Assembly: GCA_029891385.1 (NCBI GenBank)
Contig: CM057228.1
Coordinates: 54,971,783-55,035,782 of the forward strand
DNA: 64,000 nucleotides
DNA from: Erythroxylum novogranatense
Lineage: Eukaryota > Streptophyta > Magnoliopsida > Malpighiales > Erythroxylaceae
Direction: 5' to 3'
Shown here: positions 12,388 through 24,340 of the stretch, one piece after another
How positions within the stretch are numbered: the stretch's first letter is position 1
Layout of the letters: each line of letters starts with the position of its first letter
The notes under the pieces: model-generated
What the model was told of the DNA's origin: nothing
What the model saw: the letters and a program-made list of their open reading frames with translations, nothing else
The model's database searches: none
Program-made: the position numbers and the translations under genes

Positions 12388-13183
12388 CTCGCATACCCTG
12401 GGGCCTCCCAGCTCATCACTGCCTCTATCTTGTGAGGATCCACCTGGATACCCTCACCAGACACCACGTGTCCCAGAAATACAATCTCATCAAGCCAAAA
12501 TTCGCACTTAGCAAATTTGGCGAATAACTGCCTCTCTCTCATGACCTGCAGTACAATCCTCAGATGCTCGGCGTGCTCCTGACTATCCCTCGAATAAACC
12601 AGTATGTCATCAATAAATACAATCACAAATCGATCCGGTAGGCTGAAATATCCTATTCATCAAAGCCATAAAATTGCCGGGGCATTAGTCAACCCAAACG
12701 GCATCACTAAGAACTCAAGTGCCCATACCTACTCAGGAAAGCACTCTTAGGCACATCGGCTCTCCATGATCCTCGGTGATAGTAACCAGATCGAAGGTCC
12801 AACTTAGTGAACACCTGAGCTCCCTATAACTGATCAAATAGATCATCAATCCTAGGCAGTGGATACTTATTCTTCACTGTCACCCGATTCAACTGCCTAT
12901 AGTCAATACACAGTCTCAGAGTCCCATCCTTCTTCTTTACAAACAGTACCGGAGCTCCCCATGGCGAAACACTCGGTCTGATAAACTCCTTGTCCAATAG
13001 CTCTTGTAACTGAGCCTTAAGCTCTCTCAGTTCCACCGGTGCCATCCTATACGGAGGGATCGATATAGGAGCGGTACCGGGAACGAGATCGATCTCAAAC
13101 TCTATCTCTCGCTCTGGCGGCAAACCCGGTAACTCCTCGGGAAATACATCCGGAAAGTCCCTCACTACGGGAACCTCCTCCAA
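12372..13183 (-). pseudogene. T1 reverse transcriptase
   Basis: Open piece 12824-13183 has [14 protein letters not shown], the PYRMAP motif, [20 protein letters not shown] and [21 protein letters not shown] second piece (12372-12626) starts with the catalytic [10 protein letters not shown] motif and FLGHVVS. Between them, 12627-12823, the palm sequence is shifted ([11 protein letters not shown] and MPFGLTNA are readable only with frame changes). Order, spacing and motifs are those of Ty3/gypsy RT. Confidence 0.9.
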
Positions 13184-13690
13184 TCTCCGCCCACTCTAGA
13201 ATCCACTACGTGAGCCAAATAGGCCTCACATCCTCCCCGAATCAATCTCGAGGCGCCATAAAGGATATCATCCGCAGCGAGCCGCCGATCGACTCCTCTA
13301 AACACCACTGGGCTGGCGGGAGATTCCAACACCACCTCCTTGGCGTAACGGTCCATAATGACCCTATGCACGGTCAACCAATCCATCCCCAATATCACGT
13401 CAATCTCTCTCGAGGCAATATAATCAAATCAAGACTCAAAGCGCTCGGTCAACTGGATCGGACATCCTATACATACCTCTCCTAATACAACAGACTACCC
13501 AGAGGTGTACTCACCTCCAACCCATCAGTAACCTCTCGCCTATTCCCATGCAATCTACATGCTAAATGCGGTGCAATAAAGGAATGGGTGGATCCAGGAT
13601 CCAACAATGCATATACTTCTATGCCGAAATAAGAAGCATACCCAACAACATCCGGTGAGTCACGGGCCTCCTGCCGTGTCATGGCATAGA
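13165..13690 (-). pseudogene. T1 aspartic protease
   Basis: Two pieces: 13482-13682 with YALLDPGSTHSFIAP, the catalytic DPGST form usual in Tekay/Del elements, and 13165-13398 with MILGMDWL and a C-terminal linker to RT. A frame break near 13440 separates them. The family protease cleaves the Gag-Pol polyprotein. Confidence 0.85.
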
Positions 13691-14770
13691 CCTACTTTGT
13701 GATTGCTGCCGCCACTCGGTCCCTCGACCTCACTATAGAACCTCTACTCGGCCTCGGCCTCGACCTCGCCTCTCCATCTCGATCCACCACCACGGCTCAC
13801 TGGACCGTGGTATTATACTGATCCGCGGTCATAGTAGACTGGGCTCCCAAAGTCTCGGCGGTTCCTCACTAGGTGCTCCATCGAGCCACACCTCAGCAGC
13901 TCCCGATAACCATCGGCACTCTCCATCGTGCCTCTTGCCACAAGTGCTCACAATCTGGGACGATCTGTCACGACCCGCGCTACCGCCACCACCACTAGCG
14001 ATCTGGCGAATCGCCCTCTGCCCGTACCAGTCTGTTCGCCCTCCGGCGGACCAAGGGCTGCTCGACGCTTACTATAACCTCGCCAAGACCGCTACAGCTA
14101 TCACTAGGTCTCTTATGTCGGGTCCCTGTCCGGTCTCGATCGCGATTCATCGTCAGAAGTAATGCTCTATCTCGACAAGCGCAGCTCTCAACTCGGTAAA
14201 TGAGCTCATATCGGATCGGCCGGGTGCGAATCTCAAATTGAGTCCACCTCAAATCTCCCAGCATCATCGGCCTCAGAGTAATCGGTCTGAAGCATAGCCC
14301 ATCAACTCGTTGAACTGAACTTCATAGTCAGCCACAGTCATCTGTCCCTGTCTCAACTCTAAGAACTCTTGCATCTTCATCTCCAGATAGACCTTGGGCA
14401 TGAAATTGTCCCTGAAGGCCCTCAGAAAATCATCCCATGTCAGAGTGCAGGGCCTGGTGGTACTGCCCGGGACAGTCCTCCACCACCGATATGCAGGACC
14501 CTGAAGCAAGGAGACAGAGTAATCGAATCTCTCCTCAGGGTCGCAGTCCATCTGGTCGAGGACTCGCTCAGTCCTCTCAAGCCATCCCTCAGCCTCCGCA
14601 GGGTCAGTGCTACCATAGAAATCAACTGCCCCCTGCTTGCGCAGTCGATCGTACCGTCGTTCCCGTCTCACAGGAACTCGAGGAGGTAACTCCTCTGAAA
14701 GAGGCATAGGGGACTCCCTACTAGCTCCTACAGATTCTTGGTCAGCTGGCTGCTCTACTCGATCTCCCAT
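13691..14770 (-). pseudogene. T1 gag
   Basis: Open for 165 codons from ATG at 14770, the first ATG after the primer site. It shows the capsid retrotransposon-gag domain (AEGWLERTERVLDQM, AYRWWRTV, LTWDDFLRAFRDNFMP, YEVQFNELMGYA). Downstream, 13691-14270 is frameshifted but still shows a CTTCGKRHDGECR-like zinc knuckle region near 13880-13945. Gag would form the virus-like particle in the cytoplasm. Confidence 0.85.
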
Positions 14771-14865
14771 TACGGATGACCTAAAACAGACAAGAAATTC
14801 GGATCAGCTCTACTATTCTTACACAGTGATTCCAGCCTAATAACACTCTATGCCCAAAAGATGCC

Positions 14866-14884
14866 AAACCATGCTTTGATACCA
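14866..14884 (-). other. T1 primer-binding site (initiator tRNA-Met type)
   Basis: Four bases after the LTR end in sense the strand reads TGGTATCAAAGCATGGTTT, one mismatch in the first twelve bases from the standard TGGTATCAGAGC site of plant LTR elements. Confidence 0.88.
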
Positions 14885-15276
14885 CTAATGCAGCGCCCCC
14901 TCATCGTAGGGTACACATCGAGAAACCCGTAGGTCGCTCCGACACGTATCCCACGATAAAGGTTCACTACCAGAAAATTTCGCTAAAATCCACATGGCAT
15001 CGCAGTAATAATTGCAATAAATCAGAAATCAGAAAATTAATATCCAAAATGTAATTTATCCAATACAATCATTCAATCCGAATAGACAAATCTATCGGTC
15101 TCTAACAAAATCAAAAGGAAAAGCGATACAAGCGTCTATCCTAAGTCATCCTCAAAATGCTAACCCAAATTGACCGACCTTTGAGCCATCACGATCCTCG
15201 CCAAAGAACAAGACGGCAGAAAGAAAGGTCTTGAGCTAGGAGTCTACTCTGATCTGAAAAATAGGTTGCAATTTGG

Positions 15277-15323
15277 GGTGAGTTTGCGAACTTCGATGAG
15301 AAACCATCATCGATGGTTCGCTC
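15277..15323 (-). other. Conserved double-hairpin block, right T1 LTR
   Basis: Second copy of the ACCATC and GAGTT hairpin pair, with one inserted base between the hairpins compared with the left LTR. Confidence 0.65.
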
Positions 15324-16424
15324 AAATCATGCATTACGCGCTGGCGTCTGACAAAGATATCTGAGAATATTCATTACCAATATAATATAACGATCTATAA
15401 CGATTTGCGATGTCGGTAGCCACTTACGAAGACAAGTAACAATAAGCGATAATTTAGAACAATTTGCAATAATGATGCGATCTACGAGATTTCATATTAT
15501 CACGTATTTCAAGAGTCGTCACAACACGATCAATCATGTAAATGCAATGCATATGTGACTCTTTCTAGTTATTCGAGCTTTTGTGCCCAAGTGCTCGGTC
15601 AAGATCTGATGTGGACGCGTGTGATTTCTCCCTGCTAAGCCCGTCGAGACGATGTATGAGCTCAAAGCTCATTTCGGTGAAAATAGCAACTTGGGACACA
15701 TTCCATTATGTGATCATGCATTTATGCATGCGGTACCATGTTCGATAATTTACGGTGTGTGGCTATAAAGCCCGGTGTTGATCGATATCACGTGTGATGC
15801 GATTCAATTCAATAAAACATGCAATTCAATCCATTACATGCCAAGAGTCATACGGTAGTCATATAATTCACCTTTGCATGTAATTCACAAGAAGCATGTA
15901 AGCACCCGTAAATTTGAGAAACCAACTAGGTTACTCACCAGAACTCCAGAAGCTCACGCTGAAGTCCCAAAGAATGTCCGTGGAACGACGGTCCAGCGGT
16001 GCCTACGTAACGATAAAATACGGTCCCATTACTAGATGCTCAATTTACTGATACGATAATGCATATGTCTCAATGAAATGATGTACAATGCATGTTCACG
16101 ATTTCGGTGCTAATACCCAATTTTGGACTCTTAGGTCCAATTCACGACTCTTAGTTCAGTTGATCGACAGTAATTGCTCCATTCCTAGAATTCAGTCAAT
16201 TTCCTCAATTCATATTCTCTATAACCATTTCCTATTCATTCGGTCAAAACCTCTATTGCAATTTCCAATTTAAAACTCCAATTTGAATTTAATCCTTAGT
16301 CGACTGAATTTGTAATTTTCTAAGTCCCAATTCCAAAACCCTCAACACACCCTCTTCGGACAACTAGGGTGGAGGTCGCGACCAGTGCTTTGGTGCTCAC
16401 CGTATGCCCATAGGCGCCTCGAGT

Positions 16425-16955
16425 TATTGCTCCTCACCAGTTCGCCCGTCTCACCGAGCTCGCTCCTCACGATTCTCGCTCGTCCGAGAGCTCTCGCTCC
16501 TCTACAGTTCTCGCTCCCCACCGAGCTCTCGCTCCTCCACCGATTCTCGCTCCCACCGAGCTCTCGCTCCTCCACCAGTTCTCCTCTCCACCGAGCTCTC
16601 GCTCCTTTACCAGATTCTCGCCCGGCCCACCGAGCTCTCGCTCCTCACCAGTTCTCGCTCCTCCACCGAGCTCTCGCTCCTCTACCGATTCTCGCTCCTC
16701 CACCGAGCTCTCGCTCCTCTACCGATTCTCGCCCGTCTCACCGAGCTCTCGCTCCTCTACCAGTTCTCGCTCCTCTCACCGAGCTCTCGCTCTCTACCAT
16801 TCTCGCTCTCTCTAGAGCTCTCGCTCCTCTACCAGTTCTCGCTCCTCTACCGAGCTCTCGCTCCTCTACCAGTTCTCGCTCCTCTACCGAGCTCTCGCTC
16901 CTCTACCAGTTCTCGCTCCTCTACCGAGCTCTCGCTCCTCTACCAGTTCTCCTTC
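16425..16955. repeat. Minisatellite in T1 5' LTR
   Basis: About 530 bp of the same CGAGCTCTCG / CAGTTCTCG units as in the left LTR, but with a different number and order of units. The arrays have therefore changed since insertion, or are imperfectly assembled. Confidence 0.9.
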
Positions 16956-17686
16956 TTCCCCAACACATCCTTAAACACAATTCCAGTGTTCCAGATCCCC
17001 GACTCTGAAACTCTAACCCAAATTTTCCTCTGTGAACAACTCTCAATTAATTCGATACACAAAATACAACAAATCCTTAGCTTCTATTCCTTCCAAGAAC
17101 CATTTCCCTTAATTTATCAACACACATAACTCATCAATTTCATCGTCGGAAACCTTAATATATATATAATCATCAAATATCTAAACCAATCATCAATATA
17201 ACTCAATCAGTCAACGAATCGTACTATCTAAGGCAAGAAAGAAGCAAACTTTCTTGATGAAAGCCTCCAAGCTTACAACGATCACCAATCCCTTAACTCT
17301 TACACACTCACGATAACACCCAGAGTAAAACCCATCAGTAAACACTCTCAACCACCCAATCGGACATAATAAATGCCATAAATGCAGTAGAAACCATTAA
17401 TGACAACATTAAAACCATAAAAACTTACCAATCACAGATCGAATCCACAGATCTCTCAAAATCACCGAAACCCTAGAAATCCTTCAAAATCCTCGATCTA
17501 CCAATCTCAAGGCTTCCAACCTTTATCAATCAGTAGAGACATATTAGACTAATTACCATAAGGAAGAAGCCAAAAGAAATCAAAGGATCTCTCACCGTTG
17601 GGAGGAATCGAAATCACCGTAAAGGGGAAAGAAGAGAAACTGGAAAATGCCTTAGCAAACTTTTCCCAAATTTCTTTCAACCCTAG

Positions 17687-17695
17687 TATTTATAG
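17687..17695 (-). promoter_or_regulatory. TATA box of T1 5' LTR
   Basis: CTATAAATA in sense orientation, followed by a leader with AGGGTTGAAAG. The nearby GTAAGT donor-like site lies about 260 bases downstream. Confidence 0.6.
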
Positions 17696-18173
17696 GCCCA
17701 ACTCTCCAAATCGGTCAAATTTCGGTCTCTGAATTTCAATGGCTTAATACATAAATTTTCTATCAGAAAAATTCTAATTTTTCCATTGCCATTGGACAGC
17801 CCTTTCAATACTATACAATAATCGATTGATCACTCAAATATTTCATCTGTATTTTCTCCCGAATTTTCCGAAAATTTTCTAAAAGTCTCTATAAATTACC
17901 AATCACCCATAAACAGTATTAAATCAGTCAGTTGAACTTAATTACTCTAATTTCTCAATTAACTCCCAATCCAATCAGTCCGATCGGTCCATAGTCACAA
18001 TCAAATCTCGAAAATCATGAATGCACGTACCTAAGAATAAATGCATATGCAATAAGCCTGTTCTCTATAATTAGAGGCCAAGATATCATGCTCGATCGAT
18101 GAATGCAAGTGAAACCTATCAGTATGGCTCATAAATACCAAAATACCCTTGCTAACAGTAACGGGATGTTACA

Positions 18174-18178
18174 GAGGA
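18174..18178. repeat. TSD of element T1, right copy (gagga)
   Basis: Right copy of gagga; the purine-rich sequence of element N continues without a break after it. Confidence 0.7.
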
Positions 18179-20371
18179 GGTGGAGAAGGGGTAGGAGGAA
18201 GAGGAAGCAAGTATTATGGATAAATTAAAGTATCTCCTTACCAAAATGAAAGATAAACTAATGTCAATTTGAGAGTGAAAACAAGACATAGGTTAGCTTC
18301 ATAAATGGAGTGACATTCTAAGAAGAGCTTTCGAAAGAAGAAGAAGTCTCCATCCAAGAAGAGGAAGTAGAGGAGTGGCAAAAGATAAAAGAAGAAGATA
18401 AGCCAGAAACCTCTGTCCAGGAAGAAGAAGAAGAGTGAACAAAGATGGTTAAGGAAGAATTGGTGGAGAACAAAATCAGGAAACTACTGATGAGGCGTTG
18501 GTAGAGACCTTAAGTATAAAGGATTCTCACTTCCTCGAAAGACAAACTATTTCAGCCAATCAATGATTTAGGGAGTTTTGTTATTCCCTCTTTTATTAAA
18601 AGTTTGTCATTACAGTATGCATTAATACATTTGATTGTAGTCATAAATTTTATAAATTATGTCCTTGTTATTATCTTTTAACATGTGACTTATAACTTAT
18701 AGGTTACAAAACCTTTATGCAGAGAAATTGGAGGAAGCAAGCCACTCATTATTGATCCAATATGAAGTTGAGCATAAAGGGTACATTGATCTAACGACGT
18801 TAACCAAGCATTGCATTGGAGGCAACCCATAAATTAGGATAGATTTTATGTTATTTCATTTTCATGCTTTTTAATTATTTTCGTTATTGTTATTGTTATT
18901 TTATTTTATTTTATTTTCTTTTATCTTTTTTATTCTTTTTTAATATTTTGCAATGATGTAGGTTACTATTAGATGGATCAAATATTAAGAAAATCATCTT
19001 ATTAAGGAAAGTACTAACTTAACCTTCTCACTTATTCATAAATGCTTATATTATGTACATTGGGAATAATGTACAACTTTAAGTATGGGAAGGGTTTGAT
19101 GAATCTTTAATGATTTCTTTAAACTTATTATAATTTTGATTATTAAATTTTATGAACTGATATCTTGAATTGGTTGAAATCATCCTTTAATATTGTGTTT
19201 TATTATTAAATATTGATTGAGATAGTATGTAAAAGGGTAATAGTTATAATAGAATTGCTTTATGCAAAAGGATGGTAGTTATAATAGAATTGTTTTTCTA
19301 AGTCACATTTTTAGTATTTATTGAGATGATCAAATCGAATGATATTGCACATTATTTACACACATATACCCATCTTTTTCATGAGCTCTTAAGCTTAAGA
19401 GTGAAAATTTCAAAATTTTAAAGCTCTTTTTATTTTTCATGTGTGTTATCATGTGTAGCTAAATAATTCTAGAACTTGCTTTTATTATGCATTTTGAGAC
19501 TATATTTGCCAAATTAAAAGAATTGACATGATGAAGGCACTTAGATTCAATAAATTGTTTAAGCATATTCCTTTGAAAATGACCATACCTTTAAATTTAC
19601 CTTTAGGAATAATCAACTTGAGCATTAGCCTTTTTCATTAATTAAACCCACACATTAACCTTTATCCTATTTTTCTTAAAAGACCTTTTTATTGTTTTGA
19701 ACCATGAAGGTTATTTACATTATTTACTTGTTAAAGACTTGAAATTCTTGAAAGGCCCAATATTTCTTGAAATATGGTACTAAATGCGTACAATTGGTTT
19801 TATTGAAAAAGAGGAGTAAAATTATGAATAAGTTTATGATACCAATAGAGCTACATTGAAAAGACCTATGTATATTTGTAAACAAGTCTTGAAATATATT
19901 GTATAGTAAATTTTCTTCAATTTATATATTTTTATTATCCCAATCGTATCATACCTAAGCCCCTTTACAACTTGTACAAAGTCCTTTGGATTTTTATTTC
20001 TAGTTTATACATAAGTGGTGAAGATGCGATTTTATTGTAAGCCTATGGTAAAAATTATACTATGCATTGATTGAGAATTTTGATATTTTTCACCCCAAAC
20101 ATTTGAGTGCATTGAGTAATGTCTTAATGAAGTTGTAAAGATTACTGCTTTTGACTTTAATGAGAGAATGATGTGATTACTATTAATATTGCTTAGAAAA
20201 GTTAATTTTAGGATAATTTGATTCTACTTGTATGTTAATTTGATTTAATGGGATCTAATGATGTATAGTATGAGCATACAAATCGAAATTGATGAGGGAT
20301 TGATGTGTAAGATTGATAATTTTAATTATGGTTTGCTCGAGAAAAAGAAAAAGCTTAAGTGTGGGGATGTT
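18179..20371 (+). other. Element N internal remainder and polypurine tract
   Basis: 18179-18480 continues the purine-rich acidic gag tail (GGAGG, GAAGAAG). At 18790-18835 the words CTAACGACGTTAA and GGAGGCAACCCAT form the characteristic block found after pol in Athila elements. From about 18840 to 20340 I see only AT-rich sequence with stops in all frames. The run AAGTGTGGGGATGTT (20357-20371) just before the right LTR is the polypurine tract. No enzyme motif was found, so pol is absent. Confidence 0.65.
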
Positions 20372-21704
20372 TGATAAATGCATAACTGATCATAGTTATA
20401 CCTCATATTTGATGCATTTTTACTTGATAAATTATACTTTGATCATATATTTGGTACTTAATTTGCTCCAAGTGTGTTTATAGAGTAAAATTGCCTTCAT
20501 GGACTTAAAGGAGACAAGTCAGAAGAAAACACAACATAAAACAAATATTAAAAGCATAGAAGGGATGCACGGGTGTGCACCATCTTGTACACATCTCTCA
20601 AGCTATACAGATTTGTAATTTTTAGAAGATTTTGGTTACGTATAGTTTGATGCACTGTCAAGTATCAGCCCGTGCTTCAGCAAAAATCCTGAATTTACTA
20701 TAAAAGACATTTTTGGAGGCAAATTGAAGGAGGATATATACAAATGCGTTTTAAAACTCTCAAAGGTGACTTAAGGGAAGATTTTGATCTAGAAAGCATA
20801 AAACAAAATGACTTCATCGCAAGATCCATCAAAATACAAAATCAAACCTCCACCTCGTAAGAATATTCGATAAAAGGCAAATAGGGAGATTTAGAATTAT
20901 GAACCTATTGTTTTCAATTCGTTGTTTTTTTTATTTATGTTTTATTTTGTGTTCGATCATATGTCACTAAATTCCTTTAATGTCTAGGTTGGATGAACTC
21001 TATATTGATACTTTAATGTGATTTGATTCTTTTATTAATGCAATTGGTTTGATTGATATACTATAATCAGATTATATATTTTATTTATGTTCTAATATAT
21101 TGAAATATTAGATCATAACTTGATTTCATAACACAGAGATTAAAAAATCCTTGTTTAAATAAACCTATTGTAATTGGAAGGATTTGATTGCAACCCTAAA
21201 GATAGGATGACATAAATCTTTCGAATTAGGGTAAACCTAACAGAGGGATTCATAAATTGGTAAAACAATCCTATAAACTTTAACCTGAGTAATTCATTTG
21301 AAAACCTTAGGATTAGTCGTTATTAGATTCAAAGTCAGCTATTAACATACCATAGGAATCTCCATAGTCCAATAAGTCAATAAAACAATTACATAATAAA
21401 AGATCAATCTGTTAAGGGTTTCAGGGTGATTCAAAATCTATATACTAATTTTTTGATATCAATAGTTTACTAAGTGCCTCCTTAATTCTCTTATTCAATC
21501 TTACTGACCATTTATTTTACTTGCTTGGTTTTATTTTCTTTTAAGTTAAAAATCAAAACCAATCCTGTAAACTAGATAATAGGATTACGATAACTACTCG
21601 TACTCACAGTCCTCCTAGGATCAAATTGTACTTATCAGTATTGGCTATAGCTACACCAAGCATTTGTGGTTATTACATAATTGACACTTAGAAAAATTCA
21701 ACCA
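20372..21704 (+). repeat. Element N 3' LTR
   Basis: 1333 bp, aligned end to end with 4684-6074. It starts TGATAAATGCATAA and ends TTCAACCA, then the duplication gaagg. Confidence 0.85.
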
Positions 21705-21709
21705 GAAGG
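21705..21709. repeat. TSD of element N, right copy (gaagg)
   Basis: Right copy of the duplication; the next bases resume the protease frame of element H (PFL motif). Confidence 0.88.
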
Positions 21710-22200
21710 CCTTTCCTAACTATTGTTAGAGTTGTTATTGATGTGAAAAATAGAAAGATTTCTTTGATTGTTATTGAGAGAGTATAGAAAGATTTCTTTG
21801 ATTGTTATTGAGAGAGTATAGAGTTCAATTTACTTAATGATATTAAATATCATTCTCTTATAGATTGTTGATCCAAGATTGATATGACAGATCATTCAAT
21901 GAGGGAGAAGCTTGCTAAACATATTTCATTCGACTCATTTGAAGAATATTTAGTGAATGGTGGCTCCCTAAATAATGATAATGAATAGAAAGCTATACAG
22001 GTAGAAATTAAACATATTACTTCCACAATTAACTATGAATTTCTTATACTCGATTCCACTTATCCAGTAATTGTAAATGCAATTTTAAGTAAAGTGAAAA
22101 TTAAAAATTTTAGGAGTCCTTATATTGCATCAACATGTCATAGGATATACTATAGATGATATCAAAGGAATCAAAACATTCATTTACAAACATATAATAT
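21710..22200 (+). pseudogene. Element H: protease C-terminus and linker
   Basis: Begins with the PFLT continuation of the IIGR motif broken at 4683, then VVIDVKNRKISL, as in Athila protease. A 34-bp unit (21751-21784) is exactly repeated at 21785-21818, a local tandem duplication that repeats KDFFDCY-type sequence. After about 21830 the linker to RT is degraded. Confidence 0.7.
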
Positions 22201-22850
22201 TATCTAAAGATGATTATAATGCTCTATTGAAGATAAAAGAAGATTAAATCTCAATAAAAAAGAAGTTATTAAAAAAAAGGTGTTCAAACAACTTGATGTC
22301 GAGATAATCTATCCTATCTTTGATAGTGAATGGGTTAGCCCAATTTAAGCGGTTCCTAAGAAAAGGGCTATAAGGAATTGATTTCTACTTGAACATTTAT
22401 AGGTTAGAGAAATTGCATTGACTATAGAAAGCTAAATAAGGCAACCCGAAAAGATCACTTTCCTCTTACTGATTGAGACGTTAGAAAAAGCATTTTTATT
22501 TTTGATATATAGATGGTTATTCTCTTGTTTTTGTTAAATAATTTATCCCGATGACCAAGAAAAGACTATATTTACATGTCTTTATAATACTCTTGCCTAC
22601 AGGAGAATGCATTTTGGTCTTTGAATTGCCATGCTACTTTTCAATATTGTATGATGGAAATTTTCTCTTATTTAACTAAACTTTCCAATATTGTATGATG
22701 GAAATTTTCTCTTATTTAACTAAGAACATAATGGAAGTGTTAACGGATGATTTCTCTATATATTTTACTACTTTAAATGAATGTCTAACTAATTTATCTA
22801 AAATGTTGCAGTGATACTAAAAAGTTAACCTATTTTTAAATTGGGGGAGA
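22201..22850 (+). pseudogene. Element H: reverse transcriptase (decayed)
   Basis: Across stops and shifts the strand reads RRLNL, an IIYPIFDSEWVSPI stretch, VPKK, CIDYRKLNKATRKDHFPL, the DQEKT(I)FTC motif and RRMHFGL. These are in the order of Athila-type RT. A unit of about 44 bp around 22638-22680 is duplicated at 22682-22724. DDFSIYF near 22747-22767 corresponds to the catalytic DDFS form. There is no intact frame. Confidence 0.75.
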
Positions 22851-23129
22851 TGCTATTTTATGGTAAGGGAAGGTATTGTTCGAGGACATTTAATATTTGA
22901 GTGAGGGATTAAGGTATTGAGTTTGGTAAGTATTATTACTACCTAACTTTGTTAAGGAAATGAGGAGTTCTTTAAGCACTAGCTTCTACTAGCATTTTAT
23001 AAAAGATTTCTCTAGAATTTTTAAAATTTTGATCGACCTATTTTTTAAAGATGTTCCTTTCAAAATTGACCAAGAATGTATTGATGTTTTTTGTAGGTTA
23101 AAGGAGTCACTTGTTTTCACTTCAATTAT

Positions 23130-23530
23130 ATAACCCCATAATTGGAACCTCCCTTTAAGATCATATCTGATGCATGTGATTATACAATTAGAGTAATTTT
23201 GAGGTAAAGGAAGGATATGAAGGTGCATGTTATTTAATATACAAGTCTAATGTTAGATGAGGTTTAAATAAACTATGCCACCATTGAGAAAGAGTTAGTG
23301 GTGGTAGTGTTTTCTATTAATAAATGTTGGTCATACTCAACAAGGTCAAAGATTATTATTTACACTGATCATTTCTTGATAAAGTATCTATTAAGTAGGA
23401 AGCAAGCAAGCCAAGATTAATTCAATGGATCCTTCTTTTTCAAGAGTTTGACTTAAAGATCTAAGATAAGAAGGAAACTAAAAATTTGGTAGCTAATTTT
23501 CTTTCTAGAATGAGGCAAGAGTTGGATGAG
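23130..23530 (+). pseudogene. Element H: RNase H (decayed)
   Basis: Readable fragments are PNWNLPFKI(I)SDACDY, YATIEKELVVVVFSINK, a TDH-like motif near 23357 and FLSRM. The catalytic ISDAS form is ISDAC here. Frame breaks occur near 23225 and 23405. Confidence 0.7.
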
Positions 23531-24340
23531 AGTGGTGAAGATGAACCACCTATAAATGACTCCTTTTTAGATGGTCAATTGTTCACTTTCTCAAAGTTAG
23601 AAGCTCCATGATATGCCGACTTTATGAATTTCTTAGGATGCAAAATTCTACCACTTGATTTGAGCTACCAAAAAAAAGAATTAAGTTCTTTTTAGATATG
23701 TCATTTGCTATTTAAATGGTATATTGATGAGATTTTTATAAAGATTATTTTCAAAGATGAATTGGAATAGGCTTCATAAGCCCTTTTATATCATTATATG
23801 GGAATAACTACATTCTTAAAGTGGTGGTTTATATTTCTAAATAGGTTGAAGCGATATGATATGCAACTAATGATGTTAAAGTGGTAGGGAGACTCTTTAA
23901 GAAGGTAATCTTTCGAAGGTTCAAAGTTCTTAGAGTTGTAATTAGTGATGGTAGTTCACTTATCATAGAATGCCAAATTTAAAGCTCTTTTAAGGAAATA
24001 CATGGTAACTCATAAAGTTGCCCTAGGATATCATCCCCAAACAAATGGATAAGTTAAAGTTTCGAATAGGAAAATTAAGAGCATACTTAATAAGACATTT
24101 ACTAGATTAGGGAAAGATTAGACAGTGAAGCTAGATGATGCATTATAGACTCATTACACAGCCTATGATTCCCATTGGTATGTTGCTGTTCAAACTAGTT
24201 TAAGGAAGTCTTATCACCTTCCAATTGAATTAGAGCACAAAGCTCATTATGCAATCAAAGCTTTCAACTTTGATTTGTATGCTGCTAGTAAAAGATGGTT
24301 ACTTCAACTCTATGAGTTAAGGTTATAACTTATATCTACT
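23531..24340 (+). pseudogene. Element H: integrase (decayed, right end of H)
   Basis: Fragments in order: an FLSYQKK-like zinc-region start near 23660, YISK.VEAI, TNDAKVV, VISDG, a VALGYHPQTNGQ-like run near 24015-24050, TRLGKD, ELEHKAHYAIKAFNFDLYAA, and RWLLQLYELR at 24293-24325. This is the Athila integrase order. Beyond 24340 the match ends, so the 3' part and right LTR of H appear lost. Confidence 0.7.

Larger units (their letters stand above)
6931..18173 (-). mobile_element. Tekay/Del-type chromodomain Ty3/gypsy element T1
   Basis: An 11.2 kb element on the - strand with LTRs at 6931-10278 and 14889-18173, an initiator-Met-type primer site, a polypurine tract and an internal gag-protease-RT-RNase H-integrase-chromodomain order. 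That order, the integrase C-terminal chromodomain and the long LTRs point to the Tekay/Del chromovirus lineage. The polyprotein frame is broken many times, so it cannot be translated as it stands, though some breaks may be consensus errors. Confidence 0.92.
14889..18173 (-). repeat. T1 5' LTR (right copy, carries the promoter)
   Basis: 3285 bp. It is the upstream LTR for the minus-strand element, so its TATA box (17687-17695) would drive transcription. It ends TGCAGCG on + where the partner has TGTAGCG. The sense strand has GTAAGT at 17423-17428 and TTTTTCAG at about 15254-15261. Confidence 0.93.
4684..21704 (+). mobile_element. Athila-type LTR retrotransposon N, gag-only, carrying nested T1
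   Basis: Bounded by two related LTRs (4684-6074 and 20372-21704) and a 5-bp duplication, gaagg. The LTR-to-internal junction has the characteristic Athila primer site, and a purine run precedes the right LTR. Without the nested T1 the internal domain is only about 3.0 kb. It contains gag remnants and the post-pol type sequence near 18790-18835, but no reading for protease, RT, RNase H or integrase. It is therefore either a deletion derivative or a non-autonomous gag-only form that relied on other elements for its enzymes. Confidence 0.85.
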
